6,935 nucleotides of DNA, from NCBI GenBank assembly GCA_900541395.1, contig UQJT01000070.1, forward strand, positions 1-6,935, given 5' to 3'. Position numbers and translations under genes: made by a program. Position 1 is the stretch's first letter, and the number at the start of each line of letters is the position of its first letter. Origin of the DNA: an uncultured Desulfovibrio sp. (lineage in GTDB: Bacteria; Desulfobacterota; Desulfovibrionia; Desulfovibrionales; Desulfovibrionaceae). Under the pieces are notes generated by a model that did not search any database, was not told the DNA's origin, and saw only the letters and a list, made by a program, of their open reading frames with translations. Shown in pieces: positions 5,953 to 6,935 of the stretch.

Positions 5953-6935
5953 TGGCGTGCCCCTCCTGCTGCTGCCCCGGCGTCGACGGGCCCCTGTTCA
6001 GCTACGCCGACGTGCTGGCCCATCTGGACGGTCTGGGCCTGTTTCATATGGATATGGGCCTGGGCCGTATGGAAAGCGCGTTGCGCGCGCTGGGCGTCAC
6101 CCGCTTGCCCTGCCCCGTGGTGCAGGTGGCGGGCACCAACGGCAAAGGCTCCACGGCCTCCTTTCTGCAAAGCCTGAGCATGGCCCACGGCTTTCGCACC
6201 GGCCTGTATACCTCGCCCCATTTTCTCAGCCCGACGGAACGCATCCGCATGGATCGCCGCCCCCTGCCCGAATCGGCGTGGCCGGGGTTGGCCAACCGGG
6301 CGCTGGCGGCCGAACCGGGGCTTACTTATTTTGAACTGCTCACGGTTATGACCGTCCTGGCCTTTCAGGATGCGGAACCCGATTTGCTGATTTTTGAAGC
6401 CGGCCTGGGCGGTCGCCACGACGCCACCACAGCCCTGCCCGCCGATCTCGTTTGCTTCACCCCCATCGGCCTGGACCATCAGGCGGTGCTGGGGCCGGAT
6501 ATCGCCGCCATCGCGGCGGACAAGGCCGACGCCATGCGGCCGGGCATGTTCGCGGCGGTGAGCGCCCCCCAAACGGAGGACGCCCGCGCAGCCCTGCAAC
6601 GGCGGGCCGACGCCGTGGAACTGCCCCTGTACACGGCGGATTCCGGCGCGGATCTGCCCCCCTTGGCCCTGTTGCCGGAAGACGCCGAACTGGGCCTGGC
6701 CGGACCGCATCAGCGGGTGAACGCGCAAACGGCCCTGCTGGCCTGGGCTCTGCTCTGCCGCCGCCAGGGCTGGCGTACGGATGAACGGACCATACGCCGG
6801 GGACTGTCCGAAGCCTTTATCCCCGGACGCCTGCAAAAGGTAGCCTCGCGCGACGCGTACCCGTCTTTTCTGTTGGACGGAGCCCACAACCCGCACGGCA
6901 TGAGCGCCCTGGCTCGGGCTCTGCCCACCCTGCCC
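5952..6935 (+). CDS. folC: Bifunctional folylpolyglutamate synthase/dihydrofolate synthase FolC (3' end outside the window)
   Basis: An ATP-dependent Mur-ligase-family enzyme that adds glutamate to dihydropteroate and to reduced folates in the cytosol. 328 codons are present and the frame is open to the right edge; about 90-100 residues of the C-terminal domain are expected beyond it. Motifs seen: P-loop VAGTNGKGST (59-68), YTSPHFLSPTERIRM (86-100), EAGLGGRHDATTA (149-161), IGLDHQAVLG (172-181), Lys191 at the usual carbamylated-lysine position, GPHQRVNAQTAL (251-262), FIPGRLQ (289-295) and DGAHNPHG (309-316). The ATG shares its A with the hypB stop (TGATG); no clear binding site precedes it, so translational coupling is likely. 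The N-terminus MACPSCCCPG, with four Cys in the first eight residues, is an odd extension ahead of the normal start of the domain at about residue 16. Confidence 0.95.
   Translation, partial: MACPSCCCPGVDGPLFSYADVLAHLDGLGLFHMDMGLGRMESALRALGVTRLPCPVVQVAGTNGKGSTASFLQSLSMAHGFRTGLYTSPHFLSPTERIRMDRRPLPESAWPGLANRALAAEPGLTYFELLTVMTVLAFQDAEPDLLIFEAGLGGRHDATTALPADLVCFTPIGLDHQAVLGPDIAAIAADKADAMRPGMFAAVSAPQTEDARAALQRRADAVELPLYTADSGADLPPLALLPEDAELGLAGPHQRVNAQTALLAWALLCRRQGWRTDERTIRRGLSEAFIPGRLQKVASRDAYPSFLLDGAHNPHGMSALARALPTLP

Noticed and set aside
5796..6896. 366-codon minus-strand frame opposite hypB and folC
   Set aside because: FolC and HypB motifs on the plus strand are unambiguous, and this frame has no recognisable features.

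Overview
The window looks like a piece of a GC-rich chromosome from an anaerobic bacterium, most likely a sulfate reducer of the Desulfovibrionaceae or a close relative. The guess rests on GC-rich codon use, [NiFe]-hydrogenase maturation genes, an oxygen-independent methylthioadenosine salvage cluster and the general look of the proteins. It is an inference, since no ribosomal or other marker gene is present.

Left edge (1-169): a non-coding stretch carries a near-consensus sigma-70 promoter on the minus strand (TTGACA, 17 bp, CATAAC). It fires leftward out of the window and has helically phased A-tracts upstream of its -35 box. The strength and architecture suggest a stable-RNA or highly expressed gene just outside the window.

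Minus-strand block (4611 down to 170): five tightly packed genes, probably one transcription unit, run in the order TPR protein, AMIN-domain membrane-anchored protein, mtnA, class II aldolase, mtnP. Junctions are TAATG, 22 bp, ATGA and 3 bp. The last three genes form a compact route from 5'-methylthioadenosine (and probably 5'-deoxyadenosine) to adenine plus, by inference, dihydroxyacetone phosphate and a small aldehyde. This matches the 'DHAP shunt' logic, which avoids the oxygen-requiring acireductone dioxygenase of the classical methionine salvage pathway. The first two genes encode a TPR protein with an unrecognised N-terminal region and a signal-anchored protein with a long disordered linker and a C-terminal AMIN domain. 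Neither has an obvious link to nucleoside salvage.

Divergent intergenic region (4612-4809): it contains a nested 34-bp palindrome and a second hairpin followed by seven T residues just before hypA. No strong promoter is obvious.

Plus-strand block (4810 to the right edge): hypA and hypB encode the nickel metallochaperone and GTPase for [NiFe]-hydrogenase maturation. They are followed, through a TGATG overlap, by folC (folylpolyglutamate/dihydrofolate synthase), which runs off the right end. hypA and hypB are separated by 126 bp, and hypB has its own strong ribosome binding site.
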